From positions 14,187,496-14,251,495 of the forward strand of contig OY855904.1 of the NCBI GenBank assembly GCA_963693305.1: 64,000 nucleotides of DNA. The letters run 5' to 3'. The DNA comes from Meandrina meandrites. Lineage: Eukaryota; Cnidaria; Anthozoa; Scleractinia; Meandrinidae. The notes under the pieces were generated by a model. It saw nothing but the letters and a program-made list of their open reading frames with translations. It was not told the origin of the DNA and did no database searches. Below are positions 1-15,000 of the stretch, piece by piece (within the stretch, counting starts at the first letter, position 1; each line of letters opens with the position of its first letter). Both the position numbers and the translations under genes were made by a program.

Positions 1-3000
1 AGGATTGTATTTGTGAGTTCGGTACTGAACGTGCTCTTTTGGGCTGTAACATGGTTGCACATGTATTATTTCAGTGAAATAACAATGTTTATAATACACC
101 TGAGGGTCTGCGGCACAAAAGATGTGACACGTGACAACACAAAATAAGGGGGGAGGGGTGGGTGAATTATTGATGAAATAAGGTTACAGATACAGGGCTT
201 ATTTTGAATTTTTGTCTATCTCACCGTGTCTTTTTGTAATAATGGCAGTGTTGCTCGGCCAGATCGATAAACTCATCACTTTTTGAGCAGAATCGAGACA
301 ATTGCAACAAATATATTACCTTTTTCAAGCATACGCACTATGTGTGAAAGCCCACAAAAAGATATCTTAATCACAACAAAACAAAAATGACATGGTTTTT
401 ACAGGGATTTTGTTTTCTCAAACACACAAATCCCACTTTGACATTGAAAAGGAAACATTGTTTTCGGCTGATGACAACTGGACATGTTTTTTGAGCTAAA
501 ATTTAACCCGAAGAAAAGCAAGACTGTTCTGTTTTAATGAGTTCACGAGAAACGCTAACATTTCTCACAACAGTACTCACCACTGTTTTCGCTTTTTCAC
601 CCCCTAACTCAGAACTATTTGCGTGAAAAATAGCTAGAGTGATTGAATTTTCGAAAAGGAACGTTTTTAGCAAGGATTTATAATTAATATTGCACGTCTA
701 GGTCAATTTCCCACAGTACTCAGTACATCAGCGTTAAAATAAATAATATATACTGAATATTCTTTTTTCGGTTTACGAGTGAGTACTGTTAAAACAGTAA
801 TTAAACGAAGAACCAGACAGAATTATTCAATGCCATTGCAATGAATAAACTATTCCTGATAGGCTGAGATGAAAACCCGACGAAAATAGATACGTTCTTA
901 ATATTTTAGCTTAACAAATCTTGCAAGAACTTTCGCGTTTCTGGTCGAGTACTGTTCAAGGTACTTACAGTTCTGAGAGGAAACATGTCATTTTTCAACA
1001 CTAAAGCACCGTTTCTTGCCCAAAAGGTATTAAAATGCAAAGAAGCAACGTTCTCTGCCATTAGCGTACCATATTCTATTGAAAAGCGTCTGTAGATCTT
1101 GTATATGGGCACTCAAAGACCCACCAAAGAAAGAAACTACAGGGATTTGGTCAATTTCTCATAAGAAACGAGTTCCACAAACTACACTTTGTGCTCCGAA
1201 AAGAGTTCAAAGTAGAGCTAATATGTTACATGTTGCACCTATTTACCCACATTTTCGCAAATAACTGCCAGTACAAGCATTTGCTGAACTTATGCACCTT
1301 TCTTTCAGACACAAAGACAATCCTGTTTCTTATGCACACAAAGACAATCCTCGACAAAATTCCTTGGGACACTTAAGGGAATAGTACCCAGCACCAAATC
1401 CTTTCGTGTTAAGAACTCGCAGTTCAATTTTCCGAGCCCCCTTCCCCCCAAAAACAATGTTGAAATATTGTCGCACAGTTGGATGGACAGAAATCAACAT
1501 TGCATTGGGGGTGGGGAGGGGGAGGTTAATATAATGCCAATTTTTCGTCGAAACGGTTAAGTGTCCCAGGACTTTTGTCGAGGATTGTATTTGTGAGTTC
1601 GGTACTGAACGTGCTCTTTTGGGCTGTAACATGGTTGCACATGTATTATTTCAGTGAAATAACAATGTTTATAATACACCTGAGGGTCTGCGGCACAAAA
1701 GATGTGACACGTGACAACACAAAATAAGGGGGGAGGGGTGGGTGAATTATTGATGAAATAAGGTTACAGATACAGGGCTTATTTTGAATTTTTGTCTATC
1801 TCACCGTGTCTTTTTGTAATAATGGCAGTGTTGCTCGGCCAGATCGATAAACTCATCACTTTTTGAGCAGAATCGAGACAATTGCAACAAATATATTACC
1901 TTTTTCAAGCATACGCACTATGTGTGAAAGCCCACAAAAAGATATCTTAATCACAACAAAACAAAAATGACATGGTTTTTACAGGGATTTTGTTTTCTCA
2001 AACACACAAATCCCACTTTGACATTGAAAAGGAAACATTGTTTTCGGCTGATGACAACTGGACATGTTTTTTGAGCTAAAATTTAACCCGAAGAAAAGCA
2101 AGACTGTTCTGTTTTAATGAGTTCACGAGAAACGCTAACATTTCTCACAACAGTACTCACCACTGTTTTCGCTTTTTCACCCCCTAACTCAGAACTATTT
2201 GCGTGAAAAATAGCTAGAGTGATTGAATTTTCGAAAAGGAACGTTTTTAGCAAGGATTTATAATTAATATTGCACGTCTAGGTCAATTTCCCACAGTACT
2301 CAGTACATCAGCGTTAAAATAAATAATATATACTGAATATTCTTTTTTCGGTTTACGAGTGAGTACTGTTAAAACAGTAATTAAACGAAGAACCAGACAG
2401 AATTATTCAATGCCATTGCAATGAATAAACTATTCCTGATAGGCTGAGATGAAAACCCGACGAAAATAGATACGTTCTTAATATTTTAGCTTAACAAATC
2501 TTGCAAGAACTTTCGCGTTTCTGGTCGAGTACTGTTCAAGGTACTTACAGTTCTGAGAGGAAACATGTCATTTTTCAACACTAAAGCACCGTTTCTTGCC
2601 CAAAAGGTATTAAAATGCAAAGAAGCAACGTTCTCTGCCATTAGCGTACCATATTCTATTGAAAAGCGTCTGTAGATCTTGTATATGGGCACTCAAAGAC
2701 CCACCAAAGAAAGAAACTACAGGGATTTGGTCAATTTCTCATAAGAAACGAGTTCCACAAACTACACTTTGTGCTCCGAAAAGAGTTCAAAGTAGAGCTA
2801 ATATGTTACATGTTGCACCTATTTACCCACATTTTCGCAAATAACTGCCAGTACAAGCATTTGCTGAACTTATGCACCTTTCTTTCAGACACAAAGACAA
2901 TCCTGTTTCTTATGCACACAAAGACAATCCTCGACAAAATTCCTTGGGACACTTAAGGGAATAGTACCCAGCACCAAATCCTTTCGTGTTAAGAACTCGC

Positions 3001-6000
3001 AGTTCAATTTTCCGAGCCCCCTTCCCCCCAAAAACAATGTTGAAATATTGTCGCACAGTTGGATGGACAGAAATCAACATTGCATTGGGGGTGGGGAGGG
3101 GGAGGTTAATATAATGCCAATTTTTCGTCGAAACGGTTAAGTGTCCCAGGACTTTTGTCGAGGATTGTATTTGTGAGTTCGGTACTGAACGTGCTCTTTT
3201 GGGCTGTAACATGGTTGCACATGTATTATTTCAGTGAAATAACAATGTTTATAATACACCTGAGGGTCTGCGGCACAAAAGATGTGACACGTGACAACAC
3301 AAAATAAGGGGGGAGGGGTGGGTGAATTATTGATGAAATAAGGTTACAGATACAGGGCTTATTTTGAATTTTTGTCTATCTCACCGTGTCTTTTTGTAAT
3401 AATGGCAGTGTTGCTCGGCCAGATCGATAAACTCATCACTTTTTGAGCAGAATCGAGACAATTGCAACAAATATATTACCTTTTTCAAGCATACGCACTA
3501 TGTGTGAAAGCCCACAAAAAGATATCTTAATCACAACAAAACAAAAATGACATGGTTTTTACAGGGATTTTGTTTTCTCAAACACACAAATCCCACTTTG
3601 ACATTGAAAAGGAAACATTGTTTTCGGCTGATGACAACTGGACATGTTTTTTGAGCTAAAATTTAACCCGAAGAAAAGCAAGACTGTTCTGTTTTAATGA
3701 GTTCACGAGAAACGCTAACATTTCTCACAACAGTACTCACCACTGTTTTCGCTTTTTCACCCCCTAACTCAGAACTATTTGCGTGAAAAATAGCTAGAGT
3801 GATTGAATTTTCGAAAAGGAACGTTTTTAGCAAGGATTTATAATTAATATTGCACGTCTAGGTCAATTTCCCACAGTACTCAGTACATCAGCGTTAAAAT
3901 AAATAATATATACTGAATATTCTTTTTTCGGTTTACGAGTGAGTACTGTTAAAACAGTAATTAAACGAAGAACCAGACAGAATTATTCAATGCCATTGCA
4001 ATGAATAAACTATTCCTGATAGGCTGAGATGAAAACCCGACGAAAATAGATACGTTCTTAATATTTTAGCTTAACAAATCTTGCAAGAACTTTCGCGTTT
4101 CTGGTCGAGTACTGTTCAAGGTACTTACAGTTCTGAGAGGAAACATGTCATTTTTCAACACTAAAGCACCGTTTCTTGCCCAAAAGGTATTAAAATGCAA
4201 AGAAGCAACGTTCTCTGCCATTAGCGTACCATATTCTATTGAAAAGCGTCTGTAGATCTTGTATATGGGCACTCAAAGACCCACCAAAGAAAGAAACTAC
4301 AGGGATTTGGTCAATTTCTCATAAGAAACGAGTTCCACAAACTACACTTTGTGCTCCGAAAAGAGTTCAAAGTAGAGCTAATATGTTACATGTTGCACCT
4401 ATTTACCCACATTTTCGCAAATAACTGCCAGTACAAGCATTTGCTGAACTTATGCACCTTTCTTTCAGACACAAAGACAATCCTGTTTCTTATGCACACA
4501 AAGACAATCCTCGACAAAATTCCTTGGGACACTTAAGGGAATAGTACCCAGCACCAAATCCTTTCGTGTTAAGAACTCGCAGTTCAATTTTCCGAGCCCC
4601 CTTCCCCCCAAAAACAATGTTGAAATATTGTCGCACAGTTGGATGGACAGAAATCAACATTGCATTGGGGGTGGGGAGGGGGAGGTTAATATAATGCCAA
4701 TTTTTCGTCGAAACGGTTAAGTGTCCCAGGACTTTTGTCGAGGATTGTATTTGTGAGTTCGGTACTGAACGTGCTCTTTTGGGCTGTAACATGGTTGCAC
4801 ATGTATTATTTCAGTGAAATAACAATGTTTATAATACACCTGAGGGTCTGCGGCACAAAAGATGTGACACGTGACAACACAAAATAAGGGGGGAGGGGTG
4901 GGTGAATTATTGATGAAATAAGGTTACAGATACAGGGCTTATTTTGAATTTTTGTCTATCTCACCGTGTCTTTTTGTAATAATGGCAGTGTTGCTCGGCC
5001 AGATCGATAAACTCATCACTTTTTGAGCAGAATCGAGACAATTGCAACAAATATATTACCTTTTTCAAGCATACGCACTATGTGTGAAAGCCCACAAAAA
5101 GATATCTTAATCACAACAAAACAAAAATGACATGGTTTTTACAGGGATTTTGTTTTCTCAAACACACAAATCCCACTTTGACATTGAAAAGGAAACATTG
5201 TTTTCGGCTGATGACAACTGGACATGTTTTTTGAGCTAAAATTTAACCCGAAGAAAAGCAAGACTGTTCTGTTTTAATGAGTTCACGAGAAACGCTAACA
5301 TTTCTCACAACAGTACTCACCACTGTTTTCGCTTTTTCACCCCCTAACTCAGAACTATTTGCGTGAAAAATAGCTAGAGTGATTGAATTTTCGAAAAGGA
5401 ACGTTTTTAGCAAGGATTTATAATTAATATTGCACGTCTAGGTCAATTTCCCACAGTACTCAGTACATCAGCGTTAAAATAAATAATATATACTGAATAT
5501 TCTTTTTTCGGTTTACGAGTGAGTACTGTTAAAACAGTAATTAAACGAAGAACCAGACAGAATTATTCAATGCCATTGCAATGAATAAACTATTCCTGAT
5601 AGGCTGAGATGAAAACCCGACGAAAATAGATACGTTCTTAATATTTTAGCTTAACAAATCTTGCAAGAACTTTCGCGTTTCTGGTCGAGTACTGTTCAAG
5701 GTACTTACAGTTCTGAGAGGAAACATGTCATTTTTCAACACTAAAGCACCGTTTCTTGCCCAAAAGGTATTAAAATGCAAAGAAGCAACGTTCTCTGCCA
5801 TTAGCGTACCATATTCTATTGAAAAGCGTCTGTAGATCTTGTATATGGGCACTCAAAGACCCACCAAAGAAAGAAACTACAGGGATTTGGTCAATTTCTC
5901 ATAAGAAACGAGTTCCACAAACTACACTTTGTGCTCCGAAAAGAGTTCAAAGTAGAGCTAATATGTTACATGTTGCACCTATTTACCCACATTTTCGCAA

Positions 6001-9000
6001 ATAACTGCCAGTACAAGCATTTGCTGAACTTATGCACCTTTCTTTCAGACACAAAGACAATCCTGTTTCTTATGCACACAAAGACTGTATTTGTGAGTTC
6101 GGTACTGAACTTGCTCTTTTGGGCTGTAACATGGTTGCACATGTATTATTTCAGTGAAATAACAATGTTTATAATACACCTGAGGGTCTGCGGCACAAAA
6201 GATGTGACACGTGACAACACAAAATAAGGGGGGAGGGGTGGGTGAATTATTGATGAAATAAGGTTACAGATACAGGGCTTATTTTGAATTTTTGTCTATC
6301 TCACCGTGTCTTTTTGTAATAATGGCAGTGTTGCTCGGCCAGATCGATAAACTCATCACTTTTTGAGCAGAATCGAGACAATTGCAACAAATATATTACC
6401 TTTTTCAAGCATACGCACTATGTGTGAAAGCCCACAAAAAGATATCTTAATCACAACAAAACAAAAATGACATGGTTTTTACAGGGATTTTGTTTTCTCA
6501 AACACACAAATCCCACTTTGACATTGAAAAGGAAACATTGTTTTCGGCTGATGACAACTGGACATGTTTTTTGAGCTAAAATTTAACCCGAAGAAAAGCA
6601 AGACTGTTCTGTTTTAATGAGTTCACGAGAAACGCTAACATTTCTCACAACAGTACTCACCACTGTTTTCGCTTTTTCACCCCCTAACTCAGAACTATTT
6701 GCGTGAAAAATAGCTAGAGTGATTGAATTTTCGAAAAGGAACGTTTTTAGCAAGGATTTATAATTAATATTGCACGTCTAGGTCAATTTCCCACAGTACT
6801 CAGTACATCAGCGTTAAAATAAATAATATATACTGAATATTCTTTTTTCGGTTTACGAGTGAGTACTGTTAAAACAGTAATTAAACGAAGAACCAGACAG
6901 AATTATTCAATGCCATTGCAATGAATAAACTATTCCTGATAAGCTGAGATGAAAACCCGACGAAAATAGATACGTTCTTAATATTTTAGCTTAACAAATC
7001 TTGCAAGAACTTTCGCGTTTCTGGTCGAGTACTGTTCAAGGTACTTACAGTTCTGAGAGGAAACATGTCATTTTTCAACACTAAAGCACCGTTTCTTGCC
7101 CAAAAGGTATTAAAATGCAAAGAAGCAACGTTCTCTGCCATTAGCGTACCATATTCTATTGAAAAGCGTCTGTAGATCTTGTATATGGGCACTCAAAGAC
7201 CCACCAAAGAAAGAAACTACAGGGATTTGGTCAATTTCTCATAAGAAACGAGTTCCACAAACTACACTTTGTGCTCCGAAAAGAGTTCAAAGTAGAGCTA
7301 ATATGTTACATGTTGCACCTATTTACCCACATTTTCGCAAATAACTGCCAGTACAAGCATTTGCTGAACTTATGCACCTTTCTTTCAGACACAAAGACAA
7401 TCCTGTTTCTTATGCACACAAAGACAATCCTCGACAAAATTCCTTGGGACACTTAAGGGAATAGTACCCAGCACCAAATCCTTTCGTGTTAAGAACTCGC
7501 AGTTCAATTTTCCGAGCCCCCTTCCCCCCAAAAACAATGTTGAAATATTGTCGCACAGTTGGATGGACAGAAATCAACATTGCATTGGGGGTGGGGAGGG
7601 GGAGGTTAATATAATGCCAATTTTTCGTCGAAACGGTTAAGTGTCCCAGGACTTTTGTCGAGGATTGTATTTGTGAGTTCGGTACTGAACGTGCTCTTTT
7701 GGGCTGTAACATGGTTGCACATGTATTATTTCAGTGAAATAACAATGTTTATAATACACCTGAGGGTCTGCGGCACAAAAGATGTGACACGTGACAACAC
7801 AAAATAAGGGGGGAGGGGTGGGTGAATTATTGATGAAATAAGGTTACAGATACAGGGCTTATTTTGAATTTTTGTCTATCTCACCGTGTCTTTTTGTAAT
7901 AATGGCAGTGTTGCTCGGCCAGATCGATAAACTCATCACTTTTTGAGCAGAATCGAGACAATTGCAACAAATATATTACCTTTTTCAAGCATACGCACTA
8001 TGTGTGAAAGCCCACAAAAAGATATCTTAATCACAACAAAACAAAAATGACATGGTTTTTACAGGGATTTTGTTTTCTCAAACACACAAATCCCACTTTG
8101 ACACTGAAAAGGAAACATTGTTTTCGGCTGATGACAACTGGACATGTTTTTTGAGCTAAAATTTAACCCGAAGAAAAGCAAGACTGTTCTGTTTTAATGA
8201 GTTCACGAGAAACGCTAACATTTCTCACAACAGTACTCACCACTGTTTTCGCTTTTTCACCCCCTAACTCAGAACTATTTGCGTGAAAAATAGCTAGAGT
8301 GATTGAATTTTCGAAAAGGAACGTTTTTAGCAAGGATTTATAATTAATATTGCACGTCTAGGTCAATTTCCCACAGTACTCAGTACATCAGCGTTAAAAT
8401 AAATAATATATACTGAATATTCTTTTTTCGGTTTACGAGTGAGTACTGTTAAAACAGTAATTAAACGAAGAACCAGACAGAATTATTCAATGCCATTGCA
8501 ATGAATAAACTATTCCTGATAGGCTGAGATGAAAACCCGACGAAAATAGATACGTTCTTAATATTTTAGCTTAACAAATCTTGCAAGAACTTTCGCGTTT
8601 CTGGTCGAGTACTGTTCAAGGTACTTACAGTTCTGAGAGGAAACATGTCATTTTTCAACACTAAAGCACCGTTTCTTGCCCAAAAGGTATTAAAATGCAA
8701 AGAAGCAACGTTCTCTGCCATTAGCGTACCATATTCTATTGAAAAGCGTCTGTAGATCTTGTATATGGGCACTCAAAGACCCACCAAAGAAAGAAACTAC
8801 AGGGATTTGGTCAATTTCTCATAAGAAACGAGTTCCACAAACTACACTTTGTGCTCCGAAAAGAGTTCAAAGTAGAGCTAATATGTTACATGTTGCACCT
8901 ATTTACCCACATTTTCGCAAATAACTGCCAGTACAAGCATTTGCTGAACTTATGCACCTTTCTTTCAGACACAAAGACAATCCTGTTTCTTATGCACACA

Positions 9001-12000
9001 AAGACAATCCTCGACAAAATTCCTTGGGACACTTAAGGGAATAGTACCCAGCACCAAATCCTTTCGTGTTAAGAACTCGCAGTTCAATTTTCCGAGCCCC
9101 CTTCCCCCCAAAAACAATGTTGAAATATTGTCGCACAGTTGGATGGACAGAAATCAACATTGCATTGGGGGTGGGGAGGGGGAGGTTAATATAATGCCAA
9201 TTTTTCGTCGAAACGGTTAAGTGTCCCAGGACTTTTGTCGAGGATTGTATTTGTGAGTTCGGTACTGAACGTGCTCTTTTGGGCTGTAACATGGTTGCAC
9301 ATGTATTATTTCAGTGAAATAACAATGTTTATAATACACCTGAGGGTCTGCGGCACAAAAGATGTGACACGTGACAACACAAAATAAGGGGGGAGGGGTG
9401 GGTGAATTATTGATGAAATAAGGTTACAGATACAGGGCTTATTTTGAATTTTTGTCTATCTCACCGTGTCTTTTTGTAATAATGGCAGTGTTGCTCGGCC
9501 AGATCGATAAACTCATCACTTTTTGAGCAGAATCGAGACAATTGCAACAAATATATTACCTTTTTCAAGCATACGCACTATGTGTGAAAGCCCACAAAAA
9601 GATATCTTAATCACAACAAAACAAAAATGACATGGTTTTTACAGGGATTTTGTTTTCTCAAACACACAAATCCCACTTTGACATTGAAAAGGAAACATTG
9701 TTTTCGGCTGATGACAACTGGACATGTTTTTTGAGCTAAAATTTAACCCGAAGAAAAGCAAGACTGTTCTGTTTTAATGAGTTCACGAGAAACGCTAACA
9801 TTTCTCACAACAGTACTCACCACTGTTTTCGCTTTTTCACCCCCTAACTCAGAACTATTTGCGTGAAAAATAGCTAGAGTGATTGAATTTTCGAAAAGGA
9901 ACGTTTTTAGCAAGGATTTATAATTAATATTGCACGTCTAGGTCAATTTCCCACAGTACTCAGTACATCAGCGTTAAAATAAATAATATATACTGAATAT
10001 TCTTTTTTCGGTTTACGAGTGAGTACTGTTAAAACAGTAATTAAACGAAGAACCAGACAGAATTATTCAATGCCATTGCAATGAATAAACTATTCCTGAT
10101 AGGCTGAGATGAAAACCCGACGAAAATAGATACGTTCTTAATATTTTAGCTTAACAAATCTTGCAAGAACTTTCGCGTTTCTGGTCGAGTACTGTTCAAG
10201 GTACTTACAGTTCTGAGAGGAAACATGTCATTTTTCAACACTAAAGCACCGTTTCTTGCCCAAAAGGTATTAAAATGCAAAGAAGCAACGTTCTCTGCCA
10301 TTAGCGTACCATATTCTATTGAAAAGCGTCTGTAGATCTTGTATATGGGCACTCAAAGACCCACCAAAGAAAGAAACTACAGGGATTTGGTCAATTTCTC
10401 ATAAGAAACGAGTTCCACAAACTACACTTTGTGCTCCGAAAAGAGTTCAAAGTAGAGCTAATATGTTACATGTTGCACCTATTTACCCACATTTTCGCAA
10501 ATAACTGCCAGTACAAGCATTTGCTGAACTTATGCACCTTTCTTTCAGACACAAAGACAATCCTGTTTCTTATGCACACAAAGACAATCCTCGACAAAAT
10601 TCCTTGGGACACTTAAGGGAATAGTACCCAGCACCAAATCCTTTCGTGTTAAGAACTCGCAGTTCAATTTTCCGAGCCCCCTTCCCCCCAAAAACAATGT
10701 TGAAATATTGTCGCACAGTTGGATGGACAGAAATCAACATTGCATTGGGGGTGGGGAGGGGGAGGTTAATATAATGCCAATTTTTCGTCGAAACGGTTAA
10801 GTGTCCCAGGACTTTTGTCGAGGATTGTATTTGTGAGTTCGGTACTGAACGTGCTCTTTTGGGCTGTAACATGGTTGCACATGTATTATTTCAGTGAAAT
10901 AACAATGTTTATAATACACCTGAGGGTCTGCGGCACAAAAGATGTGACACGTGACAACACAAAATAAGGGGGGAGGGGTGGGTGAATTATTGATGAAATA
11001 AGGTTACAGATACAGGGCTTATTTTGAATTTTTGTCTATCTCACCGTGTCTTTTTGTAATAATGGCAGTGTTGCTCGGCCAGATCGATAAACTCATCACT
11101 TTTTGAGCAGAATCGAGACAATTGCAACAAATATATTACCTTTTTCAAGCATACGCACTATGTGTGAAAGCCCACAAAAAGATATCTTAATCACAACAAA
11201 ACAAAAATGACATGGTTTTTACAGGGATTTTGTTTTCTCAAACACACAAATCCCACTTTGACATTGAAAAGGAAACATTGTTTTCGGCTGATGACAACTG
11301 GACATGTTTTTTGAGCTAAAATTTAACCCGAAGAAAAGCAAGACTGTTCTGTTTTAATGAGTTCACGAGAAACGCTAACATTTCTCACAACAGTACTCAC
11401 CACTGTTTTCGCTTTTTCACCCCCTAACTCAGAACTATTTGCGTGAAAAATAGCTAGAGTGATTGAATTTTCGAAAAGGAACGTTTTTAGCAAGGATTTA
11501 TAATTAATATTGCACGTCTAGGTCAATTTCCCACAGTACTCAGTACATCAGCGTTAAAATAAATAATATATACTGAATATTCTTTTTTCGGTTTACGAGT
11601 GAGTACTGTTAAAACAGTAATTAAACGAAGAACCAGACAGAATTATTCAATGCCATTGCAATGAATAAACTATTCCTGATAGGCTGAGATGAAAACCCGA
11701 CGAAAATAGATACGTTCTTAATATTTTAGCTTAACAAATCTTGCAAGAACTTTCGCGTTTCTGGTCGAGTACTGTTCAAGGTACTTACAGTTCTGAGAGG
11801 AAACATGTCATTTTTCAACACTAAAGCACCGTTTCTTGCCCAAAAGGTATTAAAATGCAAAGAAGCAACGTTCTCTGCCATTAGCGTACCATATTCTATT
11901 GAAAAGCGTCTGTAGATCTTGTATATGGGCACTCAAAGACCCACCAAAGAAAGAAACTACAGGGATTTGGTCAATTTCTCATAAGAAACGAGTTCCACAA

Positions 12001-15000
12001 ACTACACTTTGTGCTCCGAAAAGAGTTCAAAGTAGAGCTAATATGTTACATGTTGCACCTATTTACCCACATTTTCGCAAATAACTGCCAGTACAAGCAT
12101 TTGCTGAACTTATGCACCTTTCTTTCAGACACAAAGACAATCCTGTTTCTTATGCACACAAAGACAATCCTCGACAAAATTCCTTGGGACACTTAAGGGA
12201 ATAGTACCCAGCACCAAATCCTTTCGTGTTAAGAACTCGCAGTTCAATTTTCCGAGCCCCCTTCCCCCCAAAAACAATGTTGAAATATTGTCGCACAGTT
12301 GGATGGACAGAAATCAACATTGCATTGGGGGTGGGGAGGGGGAGGTTAATATAATGCCAATTTTTCGTCGAAACGGTTAAGTGTCCCAGGACTTTTGTCG
12401 AGGATTGTATTTGTGAGTTCGGTACTGAACGTGCTCTTTTGGGCTGTAACATGGTTGCACATGTATTATTTCAGTGAAATAACAATGTTTATAATACACC
12501 TGAGGGTCTGCGGCACAAAAGATGTGACACGTGACAACACAAAATAAGGGGGGAGGGGTGGGTGAATTATTGATGAAATAAGGTTACAGATACAGGGCTT
12601 ATTTTGAATTTTTGTCTATCTCACCGTGTCTTTTTGTAATAATGGCAGTGTTGCTCGGCCAGATCGATAAACTCATCACTTTTTGAGCAGAATCGAGACA
12701 ATTGCAACAAATATATTACCTTTTTCAAGCATACGCACTATGTGTGAAAGCCCACAAAAAGATATCTTAATCACAACAAAACAAAAATGACATGGTTTTT
12801 ACAGGGATTTTGTTTTCTCAAACACACAAATCCCACTTTGACATTGAAAAGGAAACATTGTTTTCGGCTGATGACAACTGGACATGTTTTTTGAGCTAAA
12901 ATTTAACCCGAAGAAAAGCAAGACTGTTCTGTTTTAATGAGTTCACGAGAAACGCTAACATTTCTCACAACAGTACTCACCACTGTTTTCGCTTTTTCAC
13001 CCCCTAACTCAGAACTATTTGCGTGAAAAATAGCTAGAGTGATTGAATTTTCGAAAAGGAACGTTTTTAGCAAGGATTTATAATTAATATTGCACGTCTA
13101 GGTCAATTTCCCACAGTACTCAGTACATCAGCGTTAAAATAAATAATATATACTGAATATTCTTTTTTCGGTTTACGAGTGAGTACTGTTAAAACAGTAA
13201 TTAAACGAAGAACCAGACAGAATTATTCAATGCCATTGCAATGAATAAACTATTCCTGATAGGCTGAGATGAAAACCCGACGAAAATAGATACGTTCTTA
13301 ATATTTTAGCTTAACAAATCTTGCAAGAACTTTCGCGTTTCTGGTCGAGTACTGTTCAAGGTACTTACAGTTCTGAGAGGAAACATGTCATTTTTCAACA
13401 CTAAAGCACCGTTTCTTGCCCAAAAGGTATTAAAATGCAAAGAAGCAACGTTCTCTGCCATTAGCGTACCATATTCTATTGAAAAGCGTCTGTAGATCTT
13501 GTATATGGGCACTCAAAGACCCACCAAAGAAAGAAACTACAGGGATTTGGTCAATTTCTCATAAGAAACGAGTTCCACAAACTACACTTTGTGCTCCGAA
13601 AAGAGTTCAAAGTAGAGCTAATATGTTACATGTTGCACCTATTTACCCACATTTTCGCAAATAACTGCCAGTACAAGCATTTGCTGAACTTATGCACCTT
13701 TCTTTCAGACACAAAGACAATCCTGTTTCTTATGCACACAAAGACTGTATTTGTGAGTTCGGTACTGAACTTGCTCTTTTGGGCTGTAACATGGTTGCAC
13801 ATGTATTATTTCAGTGAAATAACAATGTTTATAATACACCTGAGGGTCTGCGGCACAAAAGATGTGACACGTGACAACACAAAATAAGGGGGGAGGGGTG
13901 GGTGAATTATTGATGAAATAAGGTTACAGATACAGGGCTTATTTTGAATTTTTGTCTATCTCACCGTGTCTTTTTGTAATAATGGCAGTGTTGCTCGGCC
14001 AGATCGATAAACTCATCACTTTTTGAGCAGAATCGAGACAATTGCAACAAATATATTACCTTTTTCAAGCATACGCACTATGTGTGAAAGCCCACAAAAA
14101 GATATCTTAATCACAACAAAACAAAAATGACATGGTTTTTACAGGGATTTTGTTTTCTCAAACACACAAATCCCACTTTGACATTGAAAAGGAAACATTG
14201 TTTTCGGCTGATGACAACTGGACATGTTTTTTGAGCTAAAATTTAACCCGAAGAAAAGCAAGACTGTTCTGTTTTAATGAGTTCACGAGAAACGCTAACA
14301 TTTCTCACAACAGTACTCACCACTGTTTTCGCTTTTTCACCCCCTAACTCAGAACTATTTGCGTGAAAAATAGCTAGAGTGATTGAATTTTCGAAAAGGA
14401 ACGTTTTTAGCAAGGATTTATAATTAATATTGCACGTCTAGGTCAATTTCCCACAGTACTCAGTACATCAGCGTTAAAATAAATAATATATACTGAATAT
14501 TCTTTTTTCGGTTTACGAGTGAGTACTGTTAAAACAGTAATTAAACGAAGAACCAGACAGAATTATTCAATGCCATTGCAATGAATAAACTATTCCTGAT
14601 AAGCTGAGATGAAAACCCGACGAAAATAGATACGTTCTTAATATTTTAGCTTAACAAATCTTGCAAGAACTTTCGCGTTTCTGGTCGAGTACTGTTCAAG
14701 GTACTTACAGTTCTGAGAGGAAACATGTCATTTTTCAACACTAAAGCACCGTTTCTTGCCCAAAAGGTATTAAAATGCAAAGAAGCAACGTTCTCTGCCA
14801 TTAGCGTACCATATTCTATTGAAAAGCGTCTGTAGATCTTGTATATGGGCACTCAAAGACCCACCAAAGAAAGAAACTACAGGGATTTGGTCAATTTCTC
14901 ATAAGAAACGAGTTCCACAAACTACACTTTGTGCTCCGAAAAGAGTTCAAAGTAGAGCTAATATGTTACATGTTGCACCTATTTACCCACATTTTCGCAA

